DNA from: Nitrospira sp. CR1.1
Lineage (GTDB): Bacteria > Nitrospirota > Nitrospiria > Nitrospirales > Nitrospiraceae
Length of the DNA: 64,000 nt
Assembly: GCA_014055465.1 (NCBI GenBank)
Contig: WIAF01000010.1
Location: forward strand, 1-64,000
Reading direction: 5' to 3'
The translations under genes were made by a program, and so were the position numbers. The notes beneath the pieces are model-generated. The model was not told the origin of the DNA. It was given only the letters and a program-made list of their open reading frames with translations, and made no database searches. Each line of letters begins with the position of its first letter. The first letter of the stretch is position 1. Of the stretch, positions 29,973 through 38,939 are shown piece by piece.

Positions 29973-30212
29973 ATGGGGAAGAAACTCTTTGTCGAGGGTT
30001 TTCCGGAGTCCGATACCGATCAACAGCTCTACGATTTATTTGCTCCGTTTGGCCAGGTGGTATCCGCCAGAGTGGTCAGAGGGCATCGAGGGGAATCCCT
30101 GCGGTTCGGGTTTGTGGAAATGGCCTCGGACGAAGAAGCGGTCCGAGCCCAAGCGGCACTGCACAGAACCTTACTAGAAGGGCACTCTCTCATCGTCACC
30201 TTTGCACAGTAG
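29973..30212 (+). CDS. RRM-domain RNA-binding protein, module copy 2
   Basis: The 79-aa protein is a complete single RRM. RNP2 is KLFVEGFPE, RNP1 is RFGFVEMAS, helix 2 is EEAVRAQAALHRT and the final strand is LIVTFAQ. It differs from copy 1 (16727) mainly by retaining helix 2. Bacterial RRM proteins bind single-stranded RNA and are often cold- or stress-related. Its repeated link with a Cys-containing hypothetical protein and a TPR lipoprotein is unexplained. Confidence 0.82.
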   Translation: MGKKLFVEGFPESDTDQQLYDLFAPFGQVVSARVVRGHRGESLRFGFVEMASDEEAVRAQAALHRTLLEGHSLIVTFAQ

Positions 30213-30416
30213 GAGAACCCGTCATGCACAAGAAGGCCGAGCAAGGGGCGAGGTAGAAGACGATGGACTCCGTTTTAGTGGTCGGTATCCCGCTCCATCT
30301 TCTTCGGCATCAGTGGAGTGTCAATGTGTATTCTGGTCTGTGAGACTGGGCGATTGGGTAGAAATGACAGAGTGTCATGATCGCACACTTTACCCCCGGC
30401 TGAGAGGAATCCAGCG

Positions 30417-30836
30417 ATGACGACCCGAGCGCGCACGATGATCACCTTGTTCATAGCCAGCGCAACAATCAGCGGATGCCTTTTGTGGCAAGGCCCACTC
30501 TTGTCTGCGCCGTCACATGCGGATGCCCTCGCCGCGCGTCACAATGTCGTGGGGATACAAGCGTACAAACAGGAGCAGTGGGATCGGGCCAAAGAACATT
30601 TCGAGACAGCGGTCAAGATTGCGCCGTCGCTCGCGGAAGTGCATTACAACCTGGGCATGGTGTTGTACCGGCAAGGGAAGGATGCCGAGGCCAAGCCGCA
30701 TTTTCTGAAAGCGGCGGCATTGGCGCCAGAGAACGACGTCATCCAGAGCGCGCCGCCGTTCAGCAAAGTGGAGGCGCCATCCAGGCCCAGTGGACCTTCA
30801 GGCATGTCCGACGGCCACGGGGGGCACAGCCACTAG
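30417..30836 (+). CDS. TPR-repeat lipoprotein, module copy 2
   Basis: The 139-aa protein has a lipobox Cys in ISGCLLWQGP, two TPR units (GIQAYKQEQWDRAKEHFETA; VHYNLGMVLYRQGKDAEAKPH) and a His/Gly tail, DGHGGHSH. It is highly similar to 17066-17482. It lies between the RRM gene and the alpha/beta-hydrolase gene, in the same order as copy 1. Confidence 0.75.
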   Translation: MTTRARTMITLFIASATISGCLLWQGPLLSAPSHADALAARHNVVGIQAYKQEQWDRAKEHFETAVKIAPSLAEVHYNLGMVLYRQGKDAEAKPHFLKAAALAPENDVIQSAPPFSKVEAPSRPSGPSGMSDGHGGHSH

Positions 30837-30981
30837 GCTGGATGGCGCGGCGAACTTCAGCGCGCCCCTTGATCCGGCACCTGGCTCTTCGCGCTGGGCA
30901 TCGGGGTGCCACCAGATGGCCCTGTGCTCGCGGACAGACTCGCAGGGCGAGGATCATGGCCCGTCGCCACCGTGAAAGAGA

Positions 30982-31797
30982 ATGCTTCATATGAAGGAAC
31001 CATCGAGCCTACAGCGATCAACAAGGGTGAACGGTGCGGTGCTTCGCTACACGGTTGAGGGGAGGGGGGTTCCCGTTCTCGTCATTGGATCTGCCGTCTA
31101 CTATCCGCGAACCTTCTCTCGGCAGCTCAAGGACGTTTGCCGATTGGGGTTCATGGACGTTCGGCATTTTGCCGAGACCGATGATTCGTTCAGCCCGGAG
31201 AGGATGACCTCGAACACCTATATAGACGACATCGAACATGTTCGTGCCGAGGTCGGATTCGAGCGAGCTGTAGTCGTTGGCCATTCGCACCATGGCAATC
31301 TCGCGCTCGAGTACGCGAAGCGATATCCATCGAAGGTGTCCCATGTCGTCCTCCTTGGGTCTCCGCCCTGTGATGTGAAAGGCACGCTCGCAGGGGCACA
31401 CGAATACTGGGCCAGTCATGCGTCGGACGCGCGAAAGGCGGTGCTCCGGGAGAACTGGGCCAGACTTCGCTCGGGGAAGCTTGAGGCGATGGCACCGAAG
31501 GATGCCTTTATTGCACGGTACATCGCCGACGGTCCGAAGTATTGGTATGACCCAACCTACAACGCCTCGCTGTTGTGGCTGGGCATGCCGGTCACTATGG
31601 AACTCGTAACAGTGTTCCGAAGTTTCTTCGCGCAGTATGAGTTATTGTGGAATCCAACGCTGTTGAGGGCGCCGGTTCTCGTGGTGATGGGGCGTCATGA
31701 TTACGTGGTGCCGCACGTACTTTGGGACACGGTGCTGCCAAGACTGCAGCATGTCTCGTTTCACTTGTTCGACCAGAGTGGCACACGCCACAGTTAG
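30982..31797 (+). CDS. Alpha/beta-hydrolase, 3' end frameshifted
   Basis: The frame shows nucleophile Ser in VVGHSHHGNLAL and Asp in VMGRHDYVVP, and ends DQSGTRHS. Near 31780 the continuing similarity moves to another frame, which reads HTPQLEQQTLFDQVFLEWLRQD and stops at 31904. That matches GHCPMLEQ in copy 1 and holds the catalytic His. One base therefore appears to be missing after AGTGG. The product as written would lack the catalytic His and be inactive, unless this is an assembly error. Confidence 0.7.
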   Translation: MLHMKEPSSLQRSTRVNGAVLRYTVEGRGVPVLVIGSAVYYPRTFSRQLKDVCRLGFMDVRHFAETDDSFSPERMTSNTYIDDIEHVRAEVGFERAVVVGHSHHGNLALEYAKRYPSKVSHVVLLGSPPCDVKGTLAGAHEYWASHASDARKAVLRENWARLRSGKLEAMAPKDAFIARYIADGPKYWYDPTYNASLLWLGMPVTMELVTVFRSFFAQYELLWNPTLLRAPVLVVMGRHDYVVPHVLWDTVLPRLQHVSFHLFDQSGTRHS

Positions 31798-31946
31798 AGC
31801 AACAGACGCTCTTCGATCAGGTATTTCTTGAATGGCTCCGACAGGACTCCTGTACGAGCCGTGTAAGCACGTGCGTGAGCGCGGGGGCTCTGCGATCGGA
31901 TTGACGAAGTCGGGACCCATTGCAATCTGAACGGAGGAGAGGCGGA

Positions 31947-33788
31947 ATGATCCCGGACTGTATTTCGAGACGTCTGTTATTGAAGCGCGCCGGCGTGTTG
32001 GGTCTGCTGGCCGCCGTGGAGCACCTGATTCCCGCCTGCACCTGGACAGAGGCCACCGCCAAGACTCGTTCGCACATCGGTTCACAGACGCCGCTGAGCG
32101 GAGACATGATCGATCTGACGATCAGCGAACAGCTGTTTCGCGTTGACGGTCGAAGAAGAACTGCGATCACGATCAACGGGACCATCCCGGGTCCCGTGAT
32201 TCGTCTGAAAGAAGGGCAGACCGCCACACTGCGTGTCACTAACCATTTGGCGGAACCTACCTCGATTCACTGGCACGGGTTGCTCGTGCCGCCCGAGATG
32301 GATGGCGTACCGGGGGTCAGCTTCGGTGGCATCCCGCCCGGCATCACATTTACCTATCGCTTTCCGATCCAGCAGAGCGGCACGTATTGGTTTCACAGTC
32401 ACTCCGGCGGTCAGGAGCTCCTGGGCGTGTACGCGCCGATGATTCTTGACCCTGTCGAGCCGGACCCGTTTCAGTATGACCGCGAGTATGTAGTGATGCT
32501 TTCGGATTGGACGTTCGAATCACCAGAACCCCTACTCTCCAATCTCAAAAAACAAGGGGGCTACTATAACTTTCAGAAGCGCGCCGCGAGGGAGTTCTTT
32601 GCCGACATCGCGAGGTCCGGTCTCCTGCCGGCACTGGCCAACTATTTGAGTTGGGACCGGATGCGGATGGACCCGACGGACTTCGCGGACGTCACCGGAT
32701 ACACCTTCACCTATCTGATGAACGGCCTGTCGCCTGTCGGCAATTGGACAGGGCTCTTTCAGCCGGGGGAGCGGGTACGTCTGCGCTTCATCGATGCGGC
32801 GAGCATGACCTTCTATGACGTGCGCATCCCGGGACTCAAGATGACGATCGTGCAGGCGGATGGGCAGAACGTCCAGCCCGTCGTGGTGGAGGAGTTTCGC
32901 ATGGGACCGGCCGAAACCTACGATGTCATCGTCGAACCGGTCGTGGATCGCGCGTACACCATCTTTGCCGAGACGATGGATCGCAGCGGCTTCGCACGGG
33001 GCACATTGGCAACGCGCCCAGGCATGAGTGGGGAGATCCCAGAACGCCGACCCCGCCCGCTCCGTACGATGGAAGATATGGGAATGAGTATGGAAGGCAT
33101 GGACATGGACGGGATGAACATGTCGGGCATGAAGAAACACTCGGACGGGAGCGCCATGCAGATGCCCGGCATGGGGCCGCACCGTGAGATGCCGAGCATG
33201 CAGTCATCAGCCGACACGCCAAAGATGGAGCACATGCAGCACGGTTCAGACATGCAGAAGATGCCTGACAGTCACGAGATGCCGGGCATGGAGAAGGGCC
33301 ATCCACGCCGCTCGAAGATTCCCGGGGCGGAACCGGTCAAACATAGCCCCGACGATCACGGCCCCGGCAATCAAACAGTGGCCGAGTATTCGCAGAACCG
33401 CATGGCGGAACCAGGAAGAGGACTGGAGGACAGTGCCCGCCGCGTATTGCTCTATACCGACTTGAAAAGCCTGGCGCCCTATCCAGACCAACGTGAGCCG
33501 GAGCGGGAAATCGAGCTCCATCTCACGGGTCACATGAACCGGTACATGTGGTCGTTCGACGGCAAGAAATATTCAGAAGCTCGCGAGCCGATTCGTTTCC
33601 ACTACGGCGAGCGCCTGCGCCTCACGTTCGTGAACGATACCATGATGGAGCATCCGCTCCATTTGCACGGGATGTGGATGCATTTGGAAAATGGCGCGGG
33701 CGAATACTTGCCGCGGAAGCATACCGTCGTCGTCAAGCCGGCCGAGCGGTTGTCCGTCGCCGTCACGGCGGACGCTCCGGGACGCTGA
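31947..33788 (+). CDS. copA: Multicopper oxidase CopA, cut short by in-frame TGA
   Basis: A twin-arginine signal (SRRLLLKRAG) exports the folded enzyme. Copper ligands HWHG, HSHSGGQ and HPLHLHGMW are present, as is a long Met/His-rich insert (about residues 370-460, MSMEGMDMDGMNMSGM) typical of PcoA/CopA. The frame stops at TGA 33786-33788, where the next in-frame codons read AFHCHLLLHMEAGMFRVVEV, the last ligand motif. This continues to a TGA at 33876-33878 that overlaps the copB start. A Trp codon (TGG) is expected at the stop. The 613-aa product would lack ligands for the type 1 and trinuclear centres; full length would be 643 aa. Confidence 0.9.
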   Translation: MIPDCISRRLLLKRAGVLGLLAAVEHLIPACTWTEATAKTRSHIGSQTPLSGDMIDLTISEQLFRVDGRRRTAITINGTIPGPVIRLKEGQTATLRVTNHLAEPTSIHWHGLLVPPEMDGVPGVSFGGIPPGITFTYRFPIQQSGTYWFHSHSGGQELLGVYAPMILDPVEPDPFQYDREYVVMLSDWTFESPEPLLSNLKKQGGYYNFQKRAAREFFADIARSGLLPALANYLSWDRMRMDPTDFADVTGYTFTYLMNGLSPVGNWTGLFQPGERVRLRFIDAASMTFYDVRIPGLKMTIVQADGQNVQPVVVEEFRMGPAETYDVIVEPVVDRAYTIFAETMDRSGFARGTLATRPGMSGEIPERRPRPLRTMEDMGMSMEGMDMDGMNMSGMKKHSDGSAMQMPGMGPHREMPSMQSSADTPKMEHMQHGSDMQKMPDSHEMPGMEKGHPRRSKIPGAEPVKHSPDDHGPGNQTVAEYSQNRMAEPGRGLEDSARRVLLYTDLKSLAPYPDQREPEREIELHLTGHMNRYMWSFDGKKYSEAREPIRFHYGERLRLTFVNDTMMEHPLHLHGMWMHLENGAGEYLPRKHTVVVKPAERLSVAVTADAPGR

Positions 33789-33874
33789 GCGTTCCATTGC
33801 CACCTGCTGTTGCACATGGAGGCCGGGATGTTCCGGGTCGTTGAGGTAGCGGACGACCCGCGAGCGAGATCCTC

Positions 33875-34801
33875 GTGAGTGTTTCCTTACGAGCCGTGCT
33901 TGTGGTGCTTCTGGCGTGCCTCTGCAGCACCTGCATCGACTCGACGGTCCTTGCGCAATCTATACTCCAGTTCCCCATAACTCCGCTTCGATCGATGATG
34001 ACGGATACAGTCTCAAGCTCAAAGGCTCAAGCCGGTTCTACTTCGTCCCAGGGGTCTATACCCGTCGGCCCTTCCGCCCGGCAAGAACGGACATCGCCCA
34101 ATTTATCCTCGCCAGGTGGCTGGCCGCCTCCCGTGAATGATCAGGAGAACCGCCTCTACGCCCTCGTTGACGTCCTCGAATACCGCCCAAGCTCTGGTGG
34201 AGGCCAACGTCCGAGCGACTACCGGTGGGACGTCGAGGGGTGGTACGGCGGAGACTACAACCGAGTCTGGTTCAAAAGCGAAGGGCAACGGGATACGGCA
34301 TTCAAAGCGGACTACGACGTGGACTTTCAGCTGCTCTATGGACGGTTCATCCAGAAGTATTACGATTTTCAAATCGGCTCTCGCGTCGAAACGCAGACGT
34401 TTCGCGGGCGCAATGTAACCCGTGGGCTCGCGTCAATCGGGATCGAGGGACTCGTGCCCTACAGCTATGACCTGGAAGCCAATATGTTCATCGATCAAAA
34501 CGGCGCGGTTTCTGCGCGCCTCTCGCTCACCAAAGATTTGCTCCTGACGCAACGACTGATTCTCCAGACCCGTGTTGAAACCAACGCGGCCATTCAGCGA
34601 GTCGAAGAATTCACCACCGGCTCCGGGCTTAACAACCTCGAATTCGGAGTGCGTCTACGCTATGAAATGCGGCGCGAGTTCGCGCCTTACATGGGCATAT
34701 CCCTGGACAAAAGTTTCGGCGAAACCGCCACGCTGGTGCGCCGAGAAGGGGGAGACCCGAGTCAGGTTCGATTTGTTGTGGGTGTGCGGGCGTGGTTTTA
34801 A
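33875..34801 (+). CDS. copB: Copper resistance protein B, outer membrane
   Basis: The 308-aa protein has a signal peptide (to about LAQS), a variable linker and a CopB/PcoB beta-barrel (RLYALVDVLEYRP, YDVDFQLLYGRFIQKYYDF, ending VVGVRAWF). The GTG start overlaps the original copA stop as GTGA, so copA and copB were translationally coupled. CopB acts with CopA in the outer membrane. It is closely similar to the partial gene at the left edge of the window. Confidence 0.9.
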   Translation: MSVSLRAVLVVLLACLCSTCIDSTVLAQSILQFPITPLRSMMTDTVSSSKAQAGSTSSQGSIPVGPSARQERTSPNLSSPGGWPPPVNDQENRLYALVDVLEYRPSSGGGQRPSDYRWDVEGWYGGDYNRVWFKSEGQRDTAFKADYDVDFQLLYGRFIQKYYDFQIGSRVETQTFRGRNVTRGLASIGIEGLVPYSYDLEANMFIDQNGAVSARLSLTKDLLLTQRLILQTRVETNAAIQRVEEFTTGSGLNNLEFGVRLRYEMRREFAPYMGISLDKSFGETATLVRREGGDPSQVRFVVGVRAWF

Positions 34802-34971
34802 TCGAGAAATGGAAATTGACATGGCCAGCCGAAGAAATATTTTGCCGCAACACGGGATCGTTCGAGTCGGGTTCGCGAGGGGCAGGGCATGGAGCTCTCC
34901 CGTCCCTCCGATCGCTTGCTCGTGTGGACCATCATCGGCTGGCCGGTGAGATTGTAAGAAGGGAGGAAGTG

Positions 34972-35400
34972 ATGTCATTCACTAGTCACAGGTTTCACGT
35001 ATTGCTGTTCGTGATGGTGGCGTCGGTAATCGGCGGGTGCGCGTCAACGCCGAAGTCCGCACAGACAGTGCTACCGGCACCAGCCGGCACGAGTGCCGCT
35101 GCGGTCCGCCACCATGACGAAGGCATTCTCGCCTATCAGCAGGGGCAGTGGGAGAGCGCGAAGCAACATTTTGAGGCGGCCATTGCAGCATCCCCAGAGT
35201 TGGCCGAAGCGCACTACAACCTGGGGATGGTCTTGTACCGCCTTGGAGCACTGCGTGAGGGAGATGCGCATTTCATCACGGCGGCAAACTTGGCGCCGGG
35301 GGACAAAATCATCTGGAATTCACCCCCTCTCGCTGGCGTGTCAGTTCCGGAGAAAGAGAGCAAAATGCCAGGTCACGGAGGAGGCGGGCATAGTCACTGA
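34972..35400 (+). CDS. TPR-repeat lipoprotein, third paralogue
   Basis: The 142-aa protein starts at ATG 34972 behind GGGAGGAAGTG. It has a lipobox Cys in VIGGCAST, TPR units (HHDEGILAYQQGQWESAKQHF; AHYNLGMVLYRLGALREGDA) and a His-rich tail (GHGGGGHSH). It is more diverged than the other two and follows copB rather than an RRM gene, supporting a role linked to copper rather than to RNA. Confidence 0.75.
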   Translation: MSFTSHRFHVLLFVMVASVIGGCASTPKSAQTVLPAPAGTSAAAVRHHDEGILAYQQGQWESAKQHFEAAIAASPELAEAHYNLGMVLYRLGALREGDAHFITAANLAPGDKIIWNSPPLAGVSVPEKESKMPGHGGGGHSH

Positions 35401-35928
35401 CGAGGTTGTGCTGAGAGGGGGCAGAAAGGCTACATGTGCACGTGTCACGGTGCAGAGGCAGATGTTCCCGCGTGAGACTAGGTCTGAGCCTCTTGCTTCA
35501 CAATGGAAAGAATGGATGTTGCGATGACACCACGAAGGTCAGGCACTCACGGGCGCGTACGTTGGCTTTTACCATTATGGCCATAGTTCAGCATGCCCAT
35601 ACGTTCCGCTGTCGGCATGAGCGGCGCTCGGTGTTCACCATCGGGGTGTGGATCAACAAGCCGTTGTTATGGGTGAGGAAGGATCGGCACTTCTTCAGGA
35701 TCCAGAACGCTGGCTGCTGGTGTTTGTGATCGGCGCCTTACCCCGTTGGCCATGAAGACTGGAAACGACTGCGGCGACTATCCCATCCGACCAGAGTTGA
35801 CCCGTACTTGACCGTTCGAACTGAGCCTGGCAGAGTCAGAGGCTTCTGACGATAGTGGGAGGGGCGAAGAATGTGTAACTTTGGGGAGGGGCTATGTTAT
35901 ATATGGGTTACACTCAGAGGCATAGCTG
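35401..35928 (+). other. Intergenic stretch, no gene seen
   Basis: These 528 bases hold no gene I can support. The frame 35436-35729 has no domain-like sequence. An AT-rich element (TATGTTATATATGG, 35893-35906) lies 23 bp before the next start and is a possible -10 region for the second RND operon. Confidence 0.45.
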
Positions 35929-36243
35929 GTGTTGAAAGGGCGAACAGAACATGTGCTCCTGGTCGTACTGGTTCTCCTCCTCGGAGTCCAATTGACTGGT
36001 TATACCTGTCTTGGTGAGTGGCAAGTCGGGTCAGCCGTGGGTCTCGTCGAAGCCGTGGATCTTTCCCCATCTCCCGATGGGGCCGTGACAGATGACGGGT
36101 GCCCCTGCCATTTTGTGTTCCAGTCCGTGGCCCTTCCCGCTCCTGAAATTATCTCTCCCTTCGCAGATGATGTCGTCTTGACTTCTACATTGTTCGCGCC
36201 GACCTTTGTCGTGGTCCTCTTCCATCCTCCGCTGAGTCTCTGA
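35929..36243 (+). CDS. Small membrane/secreted protein preceding the czc operon
   Basis: The 104-aa frame (GTG start) has an N-terminal hydrophobic helix (VLLVVLVLLLGVQLTGYTC), a middle DDGCPCHFVF motif with closely spaced Cys and His, and a second hydrophobic C-terminal segment. Size and position match the small protein before cusC at 21013. The CxCH group is a plausible metal site. The family is not recognised. Confidence 0.5.
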   Translation: MLKGRTEHVLLVVLVLLLGVQLTGYTCLGEWQVGSAVGLVEAVDLSPSPDGAVTDDGCPCHFVFQSVALPAPEIISPFADDVVLTSTLFAPTFVVVLFHPPLSL

Positions 36244-36322
36244 CTCTTCGCAACTAGCCGTTCTCACAATTGATCAGCAGGCGAAGCATTGCCCTGTGAT
36301 GCAGGCAATGGGGAGGACCCTC

Positions 36323-37576
36323 ATGCAACACAAAACCGTGTGTCTTGTTGGCATTATCTCGCTACTCGGCAGCATCTGGTGCGGGGAGTCAGCGCCCGCC
36401 AACGCTAATACAGGTGTATTCAAGCTCGAGGAAATCATTGAGCTTGCGTTGAATCGGAACCCGGCAATGGCCGGCGCGGCAGCCGCTGTCAAGCAGAGTC
36501 GGGGAGAGCGAACCGCGGCTGGTGCATATATGAATCCGTCGATTAGTGGGACAGCGGGACGTGGGGCGATCACGGATCCAAGAACGGGCGTCGTCATTCT
36601 TGAGCATCAAGTGACCATTGAACAACCCGTGGAGTTGCCGGGGAAGCGTCGGGCCCGCCAAGGGGCCGCTGACGCGGGTCTGGCGGCGGCCCAGGCGGGA
36701 GTCGAGCATACACGACTGACGGTGCTATCCGATGTCAAAGTGGCCTTCTATCAGCTATTGCTGGCGCAACGAGACGTCGAACTGACGATCCAAAACCTGG
36801 CGACGATGCAAGAGATCTTTCACATGATCAAAGCTCGGGTCGATGCGGGCCAAGCGAGACCGTTTGAAGCCGTGAAAGCGAGCGTCGAACTGCAGAAAGC
36901 CGAAAAAGATCTAAGCCGGAGCCAAAATGGGTTGGTCGTCGCACGGGCCCGAGTCGACGTGCTGACAGCCGGGGCGCTGGGGAAAAACTTTGTGGTGGGC
37001 GGGGACTTTTTGTCGTTCCCCCAGGAACTCGCGTTAGATGAACTGACGGCGCGTTCGCTGGAATCGCATCCGATGCTCCGGAGACTCACCAAGCGGATCG
37101 AACAGGCTGAGCACAGCATTGTGCAGGAACGGGAGTCCCGCCTTCCCTACATCGCCGTCTCGGGTACGTACATCCGGGAAGCCGGCAATCAAGATTTCCT
37201 CATGGGGTTGAGGATTCCTCTTCCTCTGTGGTACCGGCGGCAGGGGGAAATCGAAGCCGCCTTGGGGGCAAGGGAACGTACCGAAGCGGAGCGAATGTCG
37301 GCGCAGAATGAGCTGGTGAGGAACGTGACTGAGCAGGTCCAGGGAGCGCAAACGGCGCGGCAGCAGCTCGACGTGTTTGAAAAGGGATTGTTGAAGCAAG
37401 CGGAAGAGGCGCTCAGGATCGCCCGGATCAGTTTCAAGCAGGGCGCGGCCAGCCTATTAGATGTGATTGACGCACAACGCGTCTCCCGCCAGATCCTGCT
37501 GGAGTATGCCCAGGCACGGGCCGATCTGTCTGTCGCTCTGGCGAGGCTGGAACGCTGGACGGGAGACCTTCAATGA
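36323..37576 (+). CDS. czcC: TolC-family outer-membrane efflux protein (CzcC-like)
   Basis: This 417-aa outer-membrane factor has a signal peptide ending near PANA and two OEP domains (LEEIIELALNRNPAMAGAAA; EALRIARISFKQGAASLLDV). I chose ATG 36323 because GGGAGGACCCTC precedes it; frames starting at 36296-36308 are possible. It overlaps the adaptor frame (ATGA, 37573). It is only distantly like the CusC of this window, which fits a separate pump with a different substrate. Confidence 0.87.
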   Translation: MQHKTVCLVGIISLLGSIWCGESAPANANTGVFKLEEIIELALNRNPAMAGAAAAVKQSRGERTAAGAYMNPSISGTAGRGAITDPRTGVVILEHQVTIEQPVELPGKRRARQGAADAGLAAAQAGVEHTRLTVLSDVKVAFYQLLLAQRDVELTIQNLATMQEIFHMIKARVDAGQARPFEAVKASVELQKAEKDLSRSQNGLVVARARVDVLTAGALGKNFVVGGDFLSFPQELALDELTARSLESHPMLRRLTKRIEQAEHSIVQERESRLPYIAVSGTYIREAGNQDFLMGLRIPLPLWYRRQGEIEAALGARERTEAERMSAQNELVRNVTEQVQGAQTARQQLDVFEKGLLKQAEEALRIARISFKQGAASLLDVIDAQRVSRQILLEYAQARADLSVALARLERWTGDLQ

Positions 37577-37674
37577 GCTGGTTGACGGATTTCTTTAGGG
37601 CAGGCGCGGAAACCAGGCTCATTCTGGCTGACCCCTCATGCCACGCCGGTGGTCTTCCAACCAGGAAGTCTCCC

Positions 37675-38913
37675 ATGAGCCAGAATATGTTCGTTCTAGT
37701 GGTGTCTTCCCTCATCGCTGTTGTCGTAGGTTGTAACGAGCGCAAGATCGAGCCACCGCCGCCGAAGACAACGGCCGAGCAGGAGCCAGGCAAGGCTGCT
37801 CATCAGACTGGCAATACTCTTCCACAAACTGAGACCAGGGCGCCACACCAATTGACAGTCTCACCTCAGGCACTCGAAGGACAAACGTTCCAGACCGCCG
37901 TCGTTGAACGCCGAGTCTTCCGGGATGAAATTCAAGCCACTGCGACCATCAAGCCGAACGAATATCGGCTGTTCCATCTCAGTCCCCGAATCGAAGGCCG
38001 AGTGATTAATGTCATGGCAGAGCTCGGTGATCAAGTTAAAGAGGGGCAGCCGTTGGCGTTGTTCGACAGCATTGAGCTAGGACAGAAGAAAGCAACCTTT
38101 CTCCAAGGTGTGACCAATCGCGATGTGGACACTCGCAACTACTCCCGAGAGAAAGGCTTGTTCGAGCAACGCATTTCCTCGGAGAAGGAATATGTGGAAG
38201 CCAAGGGCACCTATGAGAAAAGCATGGCGGCCTATCGGGCCGCCTACGAAGCCCTGCGGCTCGTGGGCCTTTCGGACGATGAAATCAAAAAGATCGGCTG
38301 GAGCGGGAAGGGGAAGGCTCTCTCCTCCTTCGCGCTGGTGGCTCCACAAGCAGGGACGGTGATCGAGCGGAACATCACGCGTGGTGAACTGCTGACACCG
38401 AAGGACAATGCCTTCACCATCGCGGATCTTTCCACCGTCTGGATCCTCCTCGATATCTATGAACAGCATCTGGCCGCTGTCAAAGTCGGGAGCGAGGTGG
38501 AGATCACCGTGGACGCATATCCGAAGGAGAGATTTCGCGGGAAGATCGCCTACCTCGGTTACGTGCTGAATCCGGATACACGAACCGTCGATGCACGGGT
38601 CGTGATTGCAAACCTCGACCGCCGTCTGCGACCCGGCATGTTTGCCCGAGCGGCCATCATTCTTCCTAGCACGCAAGAGGATCAACAGGTCTTGATCATT
38701 CCCCAGGACGCCATTCAACAGGTCGACGAGAAGCCGGTGGCATTTGTGGAGGAGCGCCCGGGCGCCTTTACGGTCAGGCCGGTTGTCGTCGGTCGCAAAT
38801 CGGGAAAGGATGCGGAGGTACATTCCGGCTTGGCCGAAGGCGACCGGGTCGTCACTCACGGATCCTTCTATCTCAAATCCATTCTCTTGAAGGAACGGAT
38901 CGCGGGAGACTAG
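37675..38913 (+). CDS. czcB: RND periplasmic adaptor (CzcB-like lipoprotein)
   Basis: From ATG 37675 the 412-aa product has a lipoprotein signal with Cys in VVVGCNER. A membrane-fusion protein follows: LFHLSPRIEGRVINVMAELGD (lipoyl half 1), coiled-coil hairpin (about residues 120-190), APQAGTVIERNITRGEL (lipoyl half 2), and a beta-barrel. The frame is open back to 37573, where ATGA couples it to the TolC gene, but the lipobox supports the later start. It lacks the Met-rich tail of the CusB at 22805. Confidence 0.85.
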   Translation: MSQNMFVLVVSSLIAVVVGCNERKIEPPPPKTTAEQEPGKAAHQTGNTLPQTETRAPHQLTVSPQALEGQTFQTAVVERRVFRDEIQATATIKPNEYRLFHLSPRIEGRVINVMAELGDQVKEGQPLALFDSIELGQKKATFLQGVTNRDVDTRNYSREKGLFEQRISSEKEYVEAKGTYEKSMAAYRAAYEALRLVGLSDDEIKKIGWSGKGKALSSFALVAPQAGTVIERNITRGELLTPKDNAFTIADLSTVWILLDIYEQHLAAVKVGSEVEITVDAYPKERFRGKIAYLGYVLNPDTRTVDARVVIANLDRRLRPGMFARAAIILPSTQEDQQVLIIPQDAIQQVDEKPVAFVEERPGAFTVRPVVVGRKSGKDAEVHSGLAEGDRVVTHGSFYLKSILLKERIAGD

Positions 38914-38939
38914 CCAGAGAATCGTCAGAGGAGCCACTC

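Noticed and set aside
33786-33788. TGA recoding (selenocysteine or Trp) in CopA
   Set aside because: TGA is used as a normal stop throughout the window and no recoding hairpin is evident; nonsense mutation or sequence error is simpler.
35436-35729. 97-codon plus-strand frame after the third TPR lipoprotein
   Set aside because: Low-complexity, Arg/Cys-rich translation without a recognisable motif; more likely chance or remnant sequence.
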